A DNA stretch of 64,000 nt from positions 310,001 through 374,000 of the forward strand of contig CP012813.1 of assembly GCA_001936135.1 (NCBI GenBank), read 5' to 3'. Source of the DNA: Saccharomycopsis fibuligera x Saccharomycopsis cf. fibuligera. Lineage: Eukaryota > Ascomycota > Saccharomycetes > Ascoideales > Saccharomycopsidaceae. Positions 20,615-31,248 of this stretch are shown in pieces (position 1 is the stretch's first letter; every line of letters starts with the position of its first letter). A model generated the notes under the pieces. That model made no database searches, was not told the DNA's origin, and saw nothing but the letters and a program-made list of their open reading frames with translations. A program made the position numbers and the translations under genes.

Positions 20615-21468
20615 TTAAATGTATTGAGACAACCATCTGATACCTTCACCGTAACCTTGTCTCATGACAACAGAAACCATAAAAACTTCAATTGGTCTAA
20701 TGTTTTCCAATGGAACTTTACCTTTACCAGTGGTACTGTACAATCCCAAAGCTTGTCTCAATTCGTTTTCAGAAACAGCGTGAGGAGAGTCAATTTTGTT
20801 ACCGAGAATCAAAAATGGAACCTTGGACAATTCTTCAATGGCCAACAAATGATCCAATTCAGTTTTAGACTCTTCGAATCTTTCGGTGTCAGCAGCATCA
20901 ACCAAGTAAACAATACCATCAACTTCTGGGAAGTAATCTTTCCATAATCTTCTAGCCAACTCGTGTCCACCAAGATCAAAAGTGGTGAATTTAACAGAAC
21001 CTATAGACAACTCTTCAGAAGTTGGATGCAAAGTTGGTTGCAAAGTGGCCAATCTGTCATTTTTCAACATGTGCAACAAAGTGGTTTTACCAGCATTGTC
21101 CAAACCTAAGAACAACAATTTGGCGTTCTTGTTCCACAAACCCAAAGAGGCCAAAACGTCTTGAACTGCAAAGTGGGTTAGTCGATGTGTACAGAAAGCA
21201 TGTTACAAGAACAGAATTAAAAAGACAGTCAAGATAAAAGGTAGCCTTGGAACATCTTCAATTCGTCAAGTCATTAGCTAAATAGACCTTTCGTAGTTGT
21301 GCTCCTCACCTTGAAATCATTGTGATTAATGAGATGCTTGCTAAGCCAAGATATCTCCAAACCAGATCAACATTATAAGATTCTAGGGGCGGATGAAATC
21401 GAGGACAACACAACGAGAACAACGAGGAAAATTGATAAAATTTACATACACCAGTTAAGAAGCCACAT
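20615..21468 (-). CDS. SAR1: COPII GTPase Sar1 (two exons; intron 21166-21449)
   Basis: Sar1 starts COPII coat assembly at the ER. Exon 2 (20615-21165) alone begins at a non-ATG codon. A 19-nt exon 1 at 21450-21468 supplies the start and reads M-W-L-L-N-W plus one base, so the joined N-terminus is [18 protein letters not shown], the amphipathic helix that inserts into the ER membrane. The intron is 284 nt with 5' splice site GTATGT, branch-type sequence GACTAAC (21177-21183) and 3' splice site CAG. The joined product is 189 aa. G motifs are complete: GLDNAGKTT (P-loop), DLGGHE (switch II), NKID and the C-terminal SVV region. SAR1 carries an intron at the same kind of position in S. cerevisiae. 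Confidence 0.96.
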
Positions 21469-21878
21469 TTTTAGTATTTAATAGATGATAATAAAGATAA
21501 AGTATCACTACTTTGAGGATGATTGACACAAAGAAACAGGGTTTGCCTTTCGTTGTGGTGCTGGCGACTGGCTAAATAACAGCTATTCTTTTTTTTTTTT
21601 GTCGATCGATGGCGATTCCGCTGATTAGGGCAGACACACCGTCATGTGACCCCGTTTCTTTGACGGGAATTTCAAAACGAATTTACCTACCATTGTAGAC
21701 CTTCTAATACAATAAGGTAGGCATATAGACAACAGCTTACAAAATGATGGCGATAAGCACAAAAAATTGAATAATTCCTAAAATGAAGTTCCTGACATCA
21801 TAATATATTCACCCGACGCATTTATAATCAAAATGAAATATATAGAAAACATATAAATCTAAACCCAAAGAAAATCGC
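21469..21878. other. SAR1 upstream region
   Basis: About 410 bp between SAR1 exon 1 and the 3' end of RPL10A. It includes a T-run at about 21590-21600. No gene was seen. Confidence 0.6.
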
Positions 21879-22532
21879 TTAGTAGATTCTGAAGGCTGGA
21901 CCCATAGTGGATTTGATGTGCAAAGAACCAACGTTTTGCCAGTTCTTTTTCAACAAAGAAACCAAGAAGTTAGAGGCCATCATGATTTGGTTAACCAAGA
22001 CGTCTTCTTCCATTTCAACGTTACCGACAGCGACGGCCAAACACAAGACTTTCTTCAATTGGAACTTGATGGTGGATTTAACATCGTTGACCTTTTGGTT
22101 CAAGTCGTCATTGTGGGAAACTGGGGTTGGGAACTTACCAGCCTTGGACAATTGAGGACCCAACAATCTTGGGACTTGCTTAATCAAGACTTCAGAAGCA
22201 ATGAAGGCATTGTATTTCTTGGCCAATTTCTTGATCAACTTCTTGTTCTTGTTCAATTTTTTCAAATCTTCAACAGACATGGCATCAACACCAAGGGACT
22301 TAGCTCTGTCAACATCGAAAGCGTCACCAAAGATACAGATGGTCATGTTTGGTCTTGGAACTTGAGGCAATCTCAAGGTACCAGAGAAACGCTTGTCTCT
22401 TTGAGGGTCATAGTTTTTCAAACCGACTTGCAATTCAACGGTTTCCAAAAAGTTTCTCTTTTTGGTGTCGTTGGCGTAAGCCAAGATTTGTTGAACGTTT
22501 TCACGAACTTGTCCAGAAGTGATTTTAGACAT
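21879..22532 (-). CDS. RPL10A: Large-subunit ribosomal protein uL1 (Rpl10A/Rpl1)
   Basis: This 217-aa cytosolic ribosomal protein forms the L1 stalk that contacts the E-site tRNA. Length and sequence are those of fungal uL1 throughout (start [14 protein letters not shown]; core [33 protein letters not shown] and [20 protein letters not shown]; end [10 protein letters not shown]). No intron is needed. Leucines are almost all TTG, as in highly expressed yeast genes. It is divergent from LEA1. Confidence 0.98.
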   Translation of the reverse strand: MSKITSGQVRENVQQILAYANDTKKRNFLETVELQVGLKNYDPQRDKRFSGTLRLPQVPRPNMTICIFGDAFDVDRAKSLGVDAMSVEDLKKLNKNKKLIKKLAKKYNAFIASEVLIKQVPRLLGPQLSKAGKFPTPVSHNDDLNQKVNDVKSTIKFQLKKVLCLAVAVGNVEMEEDVLVNQIMMASNFLVSLLKKNWQNVGSLHIKSTMGPAFRIY

Positions 22533-22713
22533 TTTTGGTTATGGATAATCTAAATATTCGTCTTCCAAAATTATTTGGTGTGCCTCAAAGGTTTTTCGAC
22601 GGATGGTTTATAAGAAAGACTTCCAAAGTGGCTCTGTGAGATGGTTGAGAGAGAGAATTTCTCTTCTTTTTCTTTTACTGGATTTTCTGCAGAATTTTTT
22701 TTTTCCATTTACA

Positions 22714-22732
22714 GATCATGTGATATAGGGCT
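22714..22732. promoter_or_regulatory. Cbf1-like plus Tbf1-like composite site upstream of RPL10A
   Basis: About 190 bp upstream of the RPL10A start lies GATCATGTGAT; read on the RPL10A strand this is ATCACATGAT, an exact match to the Cbf1 consensus RTCACRTGAY. Just next to it is TAGGGCT (22726-22732), a Tbf1/telomere-repeat-like word. Cbf1 and Tbf1 are the known ribosomal-protein gene regulators in Candida species, so a real RP promoter element is plausible. Binding itself is inference. Confidence 0.5.
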
Positions 22733-22773
22733 CGTAACCCCCCAAAGAAAACAAACAATATTAGCCCCAGTGA

Positions 22774-22799
22774 TAGTCACGCGATAGTCACGCGATATA
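22774..22799. repeat. Direct repeat ATAGTCACGCG in the RPL10A-LEA1 promoter
   Basis: The word ATAGTCACGCG occurs twice in a row, 11 bp apart, between the two divergent genes, 240-265 bp from the RPL10A start and about 155-180 bp from the LEA1 start. CACGCG resembles a basic-helix-loop-helix or cell-cycle box, but I cannot name the factor. Confidence 0.5.
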
Positions 22800-22952
22800 A
22801 AATAAGGGCTTTTGACGAGGATGATGATCATCGCCGATATCTATAATCTAAGTAAACAGCATATGGGTTAGACGATATAGGCAACACCACTAAGCCCAAC
22901 TTGCTAAAAGCGCCTCATATTATAAACTAAAAGCAAAACCAAAAGAGCCACT

Positions 22953-23711
22953 ATGAAATTGACTCCCGATGTTGTGCTCAATGCACCAACCTTCATGAAC
23001 CCCATCAATGAGCAAACTATTTCCTTAAGAGGTCTTAAACTTAGCGAAATCGAGAACCTTGAAGCAACAAATGACACCAACGAATGCATTGACTTGATCG
23101 ATAATGAGATCAAAGTGCTTGAGAATTTTCCTAAACTCTACAAATTGCAAACACTACTATTATCAAACAACACAATAAGCCTGGTTTCCGACAGCACATT
23201 CGGCAAGAATGTGCCCAACTTGACAAAACTTGCAGTCAACATGAACAGCATTAGTAGTTTTGAAGCAGTGGCGAATTTAGTAAAGCCATTGCGCCACTTG
23301 AAACAGTTATCGTTGCTTGACAATCCAATAACAGCTCATTCTGAATACAGATTGTTTGTTATATTTTTTGCATCTCCGTCTTTGGAAGTATTGGATTTCG
23401 CTAGAGTGACAAATGCAGAGCGTGACGCTGCACAGACCAAGTTTGGTTCAGATCCAAAAGTTGTTGAAAAATTGTTGAAGGAAACTGGCGAAAGCAGTGA
23501 GCAGGCCAGCAAAGTTAACGGGTCTGGTTGGAAGAGCGGCGATGTGGCATCTGCCGCTACTTCTACTACTACCTCGGACGATAGAAAAGCAAGAAGGGCA
23601 ATCAAGCAGTTAACTGAAGCTGAGAAGGCAGCATTGAAAGAGAAATTGATGCTGGCTACCAGTGTGGAAGAAGTACAAGCGTTATCTCAGCAGCTTGCTC
23701 AAGGAGGCTAA
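22953..23711 (+). CDS. LEA1: U2 snRNP protein Lea1 (U2A' ortholog), leucine-rich repeats
   Basis: A 252-aa protein that pairs with the U2B'' protein (Msl1) on stem-loop IV of U2 snRNA. It starts with the U2A' signature MKLTPDVVLNAPTFMNPINE, followed by leucine-rich repeats at about residues 22-135 (for example LQTLLLSNNTISLV and LKQLSLLDNPIT) and the LRR cap with the SPSLEVLDFARVTNAERDAA motif. The charged C-terminal tail ends in an Ala/Glu/Lys helix. Length is near S. cerevisiae Lea1 (238 aa). It is a second U2 snRNP gene in the same window as HSH155. Confidence 0.93.
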   Translation: MKLTPDVVLNAPTFMNPINEQTISLRGLKLSEIENLEATNDTNECIDLIDNEIKVLENFPKLYKLQTLLLSNNTISLVSDSTFGKNVPNLTKLAVNMNSISSFEAVANLVKPLRHLKQLSLLDNPITAHSEYRLFVIFFASPSLEVLDFARVTNAERDAAQTKFGSDPKVVEKLLKETGESSEQASKVNGSGWKSGDVASAATSTTTSDDRKARRAIKQLTEAEKAALKEKLMLATSVEEVQALSQQLAQGG

Positions 23712-24094
23712 TAAGAAGCCGTATGTTTGTTTATCGCTAGCGCCTGAAAAATGGTCAACCATGTCGATCATTCTCGACATTATGATTTTTACGCATTTTT
23801 GGAAACAAATGTAAGGGCCAATATATATACATATTACTGCAAACTGCAGCAGTTCCATCGCTCTTTCTGGATGCCATACAACGCAAGAACAAAAAGGAAC
23901 TGAATATCAACTTGCGGCAAGAAAAATAATAATACTGCCAAAGTTTGAATCATGCCAACATGTGGAAATCGCTCACCATCTTCAAGCTATCTACAATGCA
24001 AGTGTATCAGACGTGCGGTTTGTTGAAGCAACGATACAAATAAAAAAGAGCATCCATTGCGATCTAGTTTATACTGCTTTACATATTCAGTTGC

Positions 24095-24364
24095 TTATAT
24101 AGATATATCGAAGACACAAAGCATCAGCCCATATTTATGCCATTGCATTGCGCGCATAGCTTGTATCGCAACTTCTCTCAAGTAATGATTTCGGTACGGC
24201 GGCGGGATTCCGGAAAATAACTTGCTCAATGGTTCGTTTACGGTATCTGAAGCGAATTTATAATACTCGCGTTTTGCAATCTCGCTAGACTCGGCCTTAT
24301 CGGACGCGGATTTCTCGGTTACTTCATTTCGTTTGGCACTCAGCTTATCGCGTCTAAAGCCCAT
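24095..24364 (-). CDS. Small ORF of uncertain status
   Basis: An ATG-started frame of 89 codons whose product is charged and helix-prone in its first half and contains the protein-like stretch SKLFSGIPPPYRNHYLREVA. It does not match a family I recognise and no domain is visible. It lies alone between LEA1 and the next gene, with room for a promoter. It could be a genuine small protein, one exon of a spliced gene, or chance. Confidence 0.35.
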   Translation of the reverse strand: MGFRRDKLSAKRNEVTEKSASDKAESSEIAKREYYKFASDTVNEPLSKLFSGIPPPYRNHYLREVAIQAMRAMQWHKYGLMLCVFDISI

Positions 24365-24570
24365 CGTCTCTCGTTCCTCAGCGGTCAGTATATAATGTGC
24401 ACAATAAATAGTCTATGCGTTTCGCCACATCATACTTGCCTCGCCGTAAACAGCTTCAATACAACGCCTTCTGAAACAATAGCATGAACTGTTAAATTTC
24501 CAAAGAAGTAAATTAACAGAAACTAATATTTAGCCTATTCTAGTATTCGTCAACGGAGAATAAGAAATCC

Positions 24571-24609
<39 letters not shown>

Positions 24610-24949
24610 TCTTGTTTGAGTTCTCGATATAGTGATATTTAGTGTGCTTGACAATTGCAGAAATAGTATGGGGTGGAGTGGACCGCGTGCATGTCTGACT
24701 TGAAAGCCACATGTTGTATGATGCTCTGGCAGCTGCGGAGCAGATGCGCGACCGTTTTAAAACCGTTTGCGGTGCTACAATGCACTCTGACGTACCTGAT
24801 GTAATACTGAATTTAAACTGAAGCAGACTACGATATATCACGATAAGAACACAATGTTGCAAACACAGCGTAACTATATACAAGAAACAAGAAACAACGA
24901 ACAAAAAAAAAAATAAAATTAAATAAATGAAGGTATTTATTTTTGCAAA
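24365..24949. other. Intergenic region with a 36-nt poly(T) tract
   Basis: It contains an uninterrupted T-run at 24573-24608, among the longest homopolymers in the window. Open frames crossing it yield only poly-Lys and are not genes. Confidence 0.6.
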
Positions 24950-26434
24950 TCACCACTCCCATAACTGCAGCAGCTTCTTTTTATACTTTTGTTTACTCAA
25001 CTTACCAGCAACTAGCAAAAACTTGTCTGTAGTGCTAAGTTGCGAATACATTGTTTTGAAAGTCCCAGTATCCGTCAGCAACTTTTTAATCTCGCTTATT
25101 TTGGCTTTGTCATTGTTTTCACCTTTATCTTCATGGAATGCTAACTCTGTGGCATCAAAGTTCATGAACTTTGCCCATTTCTTTTTATGGAAAAATGATT
25201 CCAATTGCGGATTCACAGCTGTAGTAGAAACGTCAACGAGTTTTTTGAATTTTTTTTGCAAACTTCTATTGTTGGGGTCCACTCCAGCTAGCAAATCATT
25301 TATTTGGTTTAACCAGTTTGTCACTGATCTACTGATTTTTTCATCAGTGCTAGCATCTTTGTTGGCACGGTTCGTATCTTTTTCCTCATCCTGATCCATG
25401 TGGTATTGTTCGTTCACATCAATGTTTTCAAACCAAGGTGCGCTGGAATTGGACACCTTTGAAACAACCCTATTCTGCCACAATGAGGAAGCTGAAGAAG
25501 ATCCAGTTGACGACGGCGATGACGAATCCCATAAATCGCTCAGCTGCTTAATATGCTTGTTGTGGGGCGTGTACAAGAGCGGGATAGAGTATTGGACCGC
25601 CCTTGCCGGCACAATTTTGGCATCCAGCCACTGGTAATATACATTTTCTGAGTGCAGTGGCGCAATAGGCTCGCTAACGTGACAGTCGAAATTGCGCAGT
25701 TCTATCAACTGGAGTTGATTTTCGACCTTGCTGCCTTTACTGCTTTTGGTGCTGGTGCTGGTGCTGGTGCTGGTATTATTGAAGTAATGCTGTTCCAAGC
25801 GTGCATATGTGTCTTTCTCCATCCGACAACGGAAAACTCCACCAATTTGCTGGTACGGACGGTAAACCGTTAGCTGCCGGTCGTGATACCGTTCAGTACG
25901 GGCGATCCGGAAACAGCGGATTGTGTCGTTGTCTAATCCGCCCTTTGGTGCATCGAGAAGACCACCACGACCACGGCCACGGCTGCTGCTGCTGCTGCTG
26001 TTGTTGTTGTTGCCATCATCATCATTATTATTATCGAAATTGTAAACCTTGCTAACCTCGTAGTTGTACTGGCTACTTGCCTTAACCGTTGCTTCCACTT
26101 GTTGCCACGCGGTTGATGCCAAAGCATTTTTTTTGTTATCGTTTGGCAATTTGACACAAATGGTTGAGTTCCAATTGATATTAATGCTATTATGATGCTG
26201 TTTGTTGAAAACATTAATAAGATTCCGGCCTTTGTGACAAATCGCCACCATCATATTAGAACCAAGCTTCATTGTATTCAAATCGAACTCATTACGTTTA
26301 TAAAAACGAATACCGGTGTACGGGGTAAGGGATCTTGTACCAGGATCGCATATCTTGTCGTTCAAAATGACATAACACGAAACCCCAACAGACAAAGAAA
26401 CGATGCATGTCACAATCCATGTCAGCAGCAGCAT
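24950..26434 (-). CDS. Unrecognised single-pass membrane-anchored protein
   Basis: The open frame runs further upstream but only from TTG codons; the first ATG is at 26434, giving 494 aa. That start is followed by three CTG codons and then a strongly hydrophobic segment TWIVTCIVSLSVGVSCYVIL, so the protein looks like a type II (signal-anchor) membrane protein, with a serine triplet after Met if CTG is Ser. The lumenal or extracellular part holds several Cys, NxS/T sites, an Asn/Asp/Ser run at about residues 135-155 and a Ser-Thr run at about 225-235. The C-terminal 150 residues are charged and helical, ending KKKLLQLWEW. I recognise no family. An unseen upstream exon is possible. Confidence 0.7.
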   Translation of the reverse strand: MLLLTWIVTCIVSLSVGVSCYVILNDKICDPGTRSLTPYTGIRFYKRNEFDLNTMKLGSNMMVAICHKGRNLINVFNKQHHNSININWNSTICVKLPNDNKKNALASTAWQQVEATVKASSQYNYEVSKVYNFDNNNDDDGNNNNSSSSSSRGRGRGGLLDAPKGGLDNDTIRCFRIARTERYHDRQLTVYRPYQQIGGVFRCRMEKDTYARLEQHYFNNTSTSTSTSTKSSKGSKVENQLQLIELRNFDCHVSEPIAPLHSENVYYQWLDAKIVPARAVQYSIPLLYTPHNKHIKQLSDLWDSSSPSSTGSSSASSLWQNRVVSKVSNSSAPWFENIDVNEQYHMDQDEEKDTNRANKDASTDEKISRSVTNWLNQINDLLAGVDPNNRSLQKKFKKLVDVSTTAVNPQLESFFHKKKWAKFMNFDATELAFHEDKGENNDKAKISEIKKLLTDTGTFKTMYSQLSTTDKFLLVAGKLSKQKYKKKLLQLWEW

Positions 26435-27278
26435 AATTACGAGCTTGGTGGTAACTTTTGTAGGTATAATTAGACAATTCAGCAGATATACGAAGGCAGT
26501 CTTGGGGTTTTGCAATTGGCGTTTGTTTGGCAAAGGATGTGGCTTGTATTGACAAAGACGCCACTAAATGTACCTTCTATAGTCTGAAGTCAGTATTACT
26601 GGGCTATTGAGAAGAAAACAAAAACAACAAAACAACAGCAAGACTTTTTCTTTTTTTCACTATATTGAGCTTGTAGACAACAGAGTAATAAAACAAGTTA
26701 AAAGGAAGTCGTAAAGTAATTGAAAAAAAGAAAAGAAAAGAAAAGAAAAGAAAATGCGAGGCAATAGTATATAGCTAGTATAGTAAAGTGAATACAAAAA
26801 ATTTAACAACATCCATGATAAGAGTGACGAAATAGAAATAAAGATAAAGGAATAAAAAGTCAAGGTAAAAAGAAGCAATTGCAGTAAAAGAATAGTATAG
26901 TATAGTTGTATAATATAATATAGTATAGTGTAGTATAATATAAAGAGGTAAACACAGACAGTTCAAAGAATCAATAGTTGCTCTCGGTGAGCATGGGCAA
27001 GATCAATTAGCAAGGTCTCTGAGCCATTCTATAATCTCAACGACATTGGAACGGGTAGATGTCGTTGATTTTGGCCAGCACTTGGTTGATTGGATGGATG
27101 GTCAGCGCTAAAAACAGACGCATGCAGCCGAGACACAAAACCATCGAGTTTTCGTGTCTTCACCGCCCAAGCAGTGCACGAGTGAGCTCACTGCTGAGTG
27201 AGTGAGTCTGGCTGATTTGGAATATGGAATATGGAATATGATGGCTGAAAGCGAGCTGGCGGTATGTATGATGGTTGT
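26435..27278. other. Intergenic region with A/G-rich repeats
   Basis: About 840 bp of low-complexity DNA, including (AAAAG)n at about 26727-26754 and TATAGTATA-type repeats at 26890-26942. It precedes the 494-aa membrane protein gene and follows the cyclin gene. No gene was seen. Confidence 0.6.
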
Positions 27279-27353
27279 TTAGTTGAAACATTGGAGCTTT
27301 CTCTTTGTGCCAGCTGTTTGTTGCTGGGTCGCTGCTGTTGCTGCTGCTGATGC

Positions 27354-27392
<39 letters not shown>

Positions 27393-29078
27393 GTCGGCAG
27401 CATTGTTAGTTTTACCACCGCCATTGTCACTTTGGCTTTGTAAGCAGTCAAAGGTGGACGCCGTGGTGGTGGTAGTGGTAGTAGCGCCATAAGTCTCACT
27501 ATCCGCCTCTTCCTCTTGCTTCTGTAATTGGCGCTGCTGCAACTCTTGCACTCGAAGATTCACATCTTTAATAACTTGCAAATGTTGATCCAATATCTCA
27601 TCATTAACATGAAGATCAAAATCGAGTAATTCCATTCCGTTGATTTCCAATTGTCGGTTTGCCCGGTTGTGTTTGTTCCACCCAACGATTTTCCAGTAGC
27701 GGTCCTGGGAAGTGTATCCATCGCAGATCAATTTTTCGGCAAGACGCAAGTAACACAGCACTAGCTTGTAGCAGTTTGAGTCGGTGATTTGGAAGTTTTG
27801 GTCCATGCAGTTCAAATGTGCCACGGTTGTCGGATCTTTGAAAAACAAGCGATGCAAAAAGTACAGTGTAGCAATGTAGACTTGAATGGGCGGCATTAGG
27901 AACTTGTTGATTCGTTCGAGAAATTTCTTGAGGGAGATGGTGGGCAAGCAGACAAGATCAAATGTGGACAAGATGGCCAAGTGGTCAGGCTGCTGTTTGC
28001 TGATTATTTTGAGATCTGAAGATTGGCCAAGGTGCTGGTGCTGTTGTTCCTCTTTGATGTTTGTTGGAGTGGCATTCACTTCGTCGAATTGAACGGTTGA
28101 CTCTTCGATGGTGGAAGACGAAGGCAGGGCGCCTTTAAGGGATGCCGCTGCTGATGAAACGGCGGTACCGTTGGAATAAGCGGAGATATCGTTATCATTG
28201 TAATTGTAGCTGTAGTTATTGTAGCTGTAATTGTCTAAGGAATTGGATGTAGATATCAGGCTCTGACTTTCTAAACCGCCAGCAGCAGTAGCAGCAGTAG
28301 CAGCAGCAGCAGCAGCAGCTCCCACGAGGCCATTCTGTATACGGCGACGGAAACGGATACTATGGCTATGATTATCGTTGTCAGTGTCAGGGATTATTGC
28401 ACCAACTCGAGATCCTTCCTCGTTTATTCTCTGAGCTTGTTGCTCGCGGTGAATTTCCCCAAGTGCGGATGCGTGCAGCGCGGAGACGGTAGTAGTATTG
28501 TGGGGGTGAGGGGCGGTCCGTGGCGGCGAGTATAGCGATACTAGCGATCCGGCGGAGCTGGTGGTGCTGGCACCGCAGGAGACGGGTGCGGGTGCGGGTG
28601 CGGGTGCGGGCGGATCCGCGGTGATTGTCGTTGCGTTGATATTGGCATTAGCACTGGCGCTGGGTGTAGGAACCGCGGTGGTTGTGGGGAGTCCAGCAAG
28701 ACTAGGAAGATCGGAGACGTTTCTTTTGATGTTGAGGTTGATGCTTGAATTATTGCTGGCAATTGAATCACTCTGACTAAGTTTTCTTCGTTTCGAAACA
28801 TCGATACTGGCACTGGCACTGGCACTGGCACTGGCACTGGCAGTAGTAGTAGTAGTAGTAGCACTTGGTAAATATTCCCCCAATACAATCAAATTTCGAA
28901 TATTGGTATACAAAAACCCCAATCCATGAATTCGATCGAAATTGGCCATCCTCAAGTTCCGGCAGTATTGCCTCGCGAGCACTTTATCGATAGTGGGTTG
29001 AGCACTGGCGAGATATTCGTCGTAGTAGATGCGATGGGTGGTCGCGGTGAGTTTTGTGGGCACGGCAGGCAGGTCCAT
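27279..29078 (-). CDS. Pho80-type cyclin with long low-complexity N-terminus
   Basis: A 599-aa protein. The recognisable domain is a Pho80/PCL-type cyclin box at about residues 365-505 (TISLKKFLERINKFLMPPIQVYIATLYFLHRLF, then NCYKLVLCYLRLAEKLICDG, then NRQLEINGMELLDFDLHV), which binds a Pho85-like cyclin-dependent kinase. The first 360 residues are mostly Ala-Ser, Thr, Asn and Ala runs encoded by triplet repeats, and a Ser run sits near the C-terminus (the TCA repeat at about 27351-27390). The first 90 residues look better conserved (RNLRMANFDRIHGLGFLYTN). The cyclin box has an insertion near its middle. It cannot be matched to a named PCL gene. Third-position GC is higher than in its neighbours at the 5' end of the gene. 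Confidence 0.85.
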
Positions 29079-30464
29079 TTGAAGCAGGGCAAGTGGATCT
29101 GGAGGTGGTGAACCTGGTGGTGAACGTGCTTTACAAATGAATGACCGATTGGCTGTCTGTCTGAATGAATGAATGAATGAATAAACGAACGAACGAACGA
29201 ATGAATGAATGAATGAGTTAATAAATGAAAAATTAAGAGAGAAAGTGGGAGTTGGGGCGAGCTGGAAAGAAAAGAGAAAGATAAAGATAAAAAGAAAGAG
29301 AACGGGACTAGATGAAAACAGCCATCCGGGGGGCAGCTAGAACAACTAGAGCAGCTAAAGCAGGGCAGGGCAGGGCAGGGCAGGGCAGCACGTAGGGTAT
29401 ATATATCCTGGACGTGATATGATAAATCATGTCTATCATTCTGCTGTCGTGCTATTTATTATAATAATAACAATAATGGATGAGGCAGCGTACATGAAAT
29501 TTGAAGAAGGTGATAGCCCACTCGCGGCAAGCCACACAGACCGCTGCAGGGGATCACCGTTGCAATCATTTTAAATATATCTATACCTATCTATATCTAT
29601 ATATATATATCACCGGCCAACGTCGTCTGTGATATATCACAGCGCCCACCGGAGCCCACCAGGACTGCAATCTTTTTATCAGCGTCTTGTCTTCGCACAC
29701 ATCAGTAAATAATCTTGCTTTTGGGCCTCGTTCTGTAGAATAAACAGCAGTGAAGAGTCACCAGCCATTTGTGCACAACTGTGTGTTTTCACCAACTAGT
29801 ATCAAATATGAGACAACAACAACAAAAGGATCGGCAACAACAACAATAACGACAACGACGACTACGACCACGACGACACAGTGCTGATGCTGGCGCGCCG
29901 TTGCCTGCCTTTTTGTCCAGCAATCGCTGCTTAAGCGAGCCCAGCAAGTACTCAGCATGCGAGAAAGCTCTACCGACTCTTTACTACAACTAATTTAACC
30001 CCCGTGGCCCGTGGCCCCGTAAGGTAACGATAGGCAAAGTCAGGTATGGTAAAGTAGGCCTTAATTAGCTAGCTGCTAACCCCAGCCATAGTAAATATTA
30101 AACGTTAAGTAGCCAACGCTATCCAATGGTGGAAGCATTATATAGAGCACAATCCGTACGTTGGCTTACTGCTAAAAAAGAAGAGAATAAAAAAAAAAAC
30201 AAAACCACAGCTAATTAGTGCTTAGTGCTAGTGGTGGCCCACCTATGGCGTGTGGTGGTTGGTCCCTGCACTATTGTTGCTGTTTTGTGTTGTCACACTA
30301 GAGCTCCACAATCGACACTGGCGTGCCAAACCGAGTACGTTTATAACATCCAAGAGGCAGGCGTCTAAAGACAATGTTTTAGCGATTTGAAACGGGAACC
30401 GTTCCGGCTGGACGAGAGCTAATATCGAGCATTCCATAGAGTAATTTACCTATTTCAAGAGAGC

Positions 30465-30478
30465 TTATTAGCTAATAA
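30465..30478. promoter_or_regulatory. Palindrome TTATTAGCTAATAA
   Basis: A 14-bp perfect palindrome whose core ATTAGCTAAT recurs at 30696-30705, with related half-sites at 30061 and 30209-30218. It resembles paired homeodomain-type TAAT sites. Assigning a factor would be a guess. Confidence 0.3.
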
Positions 30479-31203
30479 CTATACAGCGCGAGCGCGGGTG
30501 GTGTGCTCAGTGGAAATTGCTTGCAATTGTTTGACTCATCTTTACTATTTTTTTTACTATTTTTTGTCTTTAGAGCTTAGCTATTCTGTATTTACAGCTA
30601 CTGCTGCTGCTTATCCTCTCTATATAGCATTCCGGGTATGAAAAATAATACGTCAAGTGAGGCCAGGATCTCCGAGGGACGGACGGACGCTTTTCATTAG
30701 CTAATCCTGGCTAACCGACCATTCAAACAGACTAATCGACCATCCTCAGGGGACTTCAGTACTCAGTACTCAGTATTCAGTACTCAGCACCGGTGTCTGT
30801 CTGTCTTGAGATGCTGCTATGTAACTATGGCCGCGACCATGTTCTGCGATACAATCTCGCACGCTGTTCCGTAATTCACTGGCAAAGTTACAATTACTTT
30901 TTGAAAAGGGAGTTCCAAGCTAGGGGAAATCTCAAAGTCTCAAAAACTCAAACTTTGGAAAAGGAAGGAACCTGAATTGTGAGACAACAGCGCAACAAAT
31001 CAGGAGGCCAAGAACCACCAAACAGCCGACAAGCCGAAAGGGCTAAGGAAAGCGAGCAGTATATAGCAAGGTGTAAAATAGATGGTCAGACACGAATAGG
31101 AGTCGGGAATCGGGGGAAGGAAGGTCCTGCAAAAACGGACAGAGTAGCTATAACCATATCAAGTATACTGATGAGACAAGACAACCTGAGACAAACTTCA
31201 AAA

Positions 31204-31248
31204 AGCAGAAACAGAAACAGAAACAGAAACAGAAACAGAAACAGAAAC
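31204..31248 (+). repeat. (AGAAAC)n hexanucleotide microsatellite
   Basis: About seven tandem copies of CAGAAA/AGAAAC. It is non-coding. Confidence 0.85.

Noticed and set aside
20615-21154. SAR1 as a single-exon gene starting at MASLGLW
   Set aside because: That first codon is TTG inside a conserved Leu position; the ATG is in the upstream 19-nt exon.
24530-24904. A 124-codon frame with a Lys run
   Set aside because: The Lys run is a 36-nt poly(T) tract read on the other strand; the rest has no protein-like features and it does not start with a well-placed ATG.
26298-26564. An overlapping 88-codon frame at the start of the unknown membrane protein gene
   Set aside because: It begins at a GTG, shares no family features and overlaps the better-supported frame.
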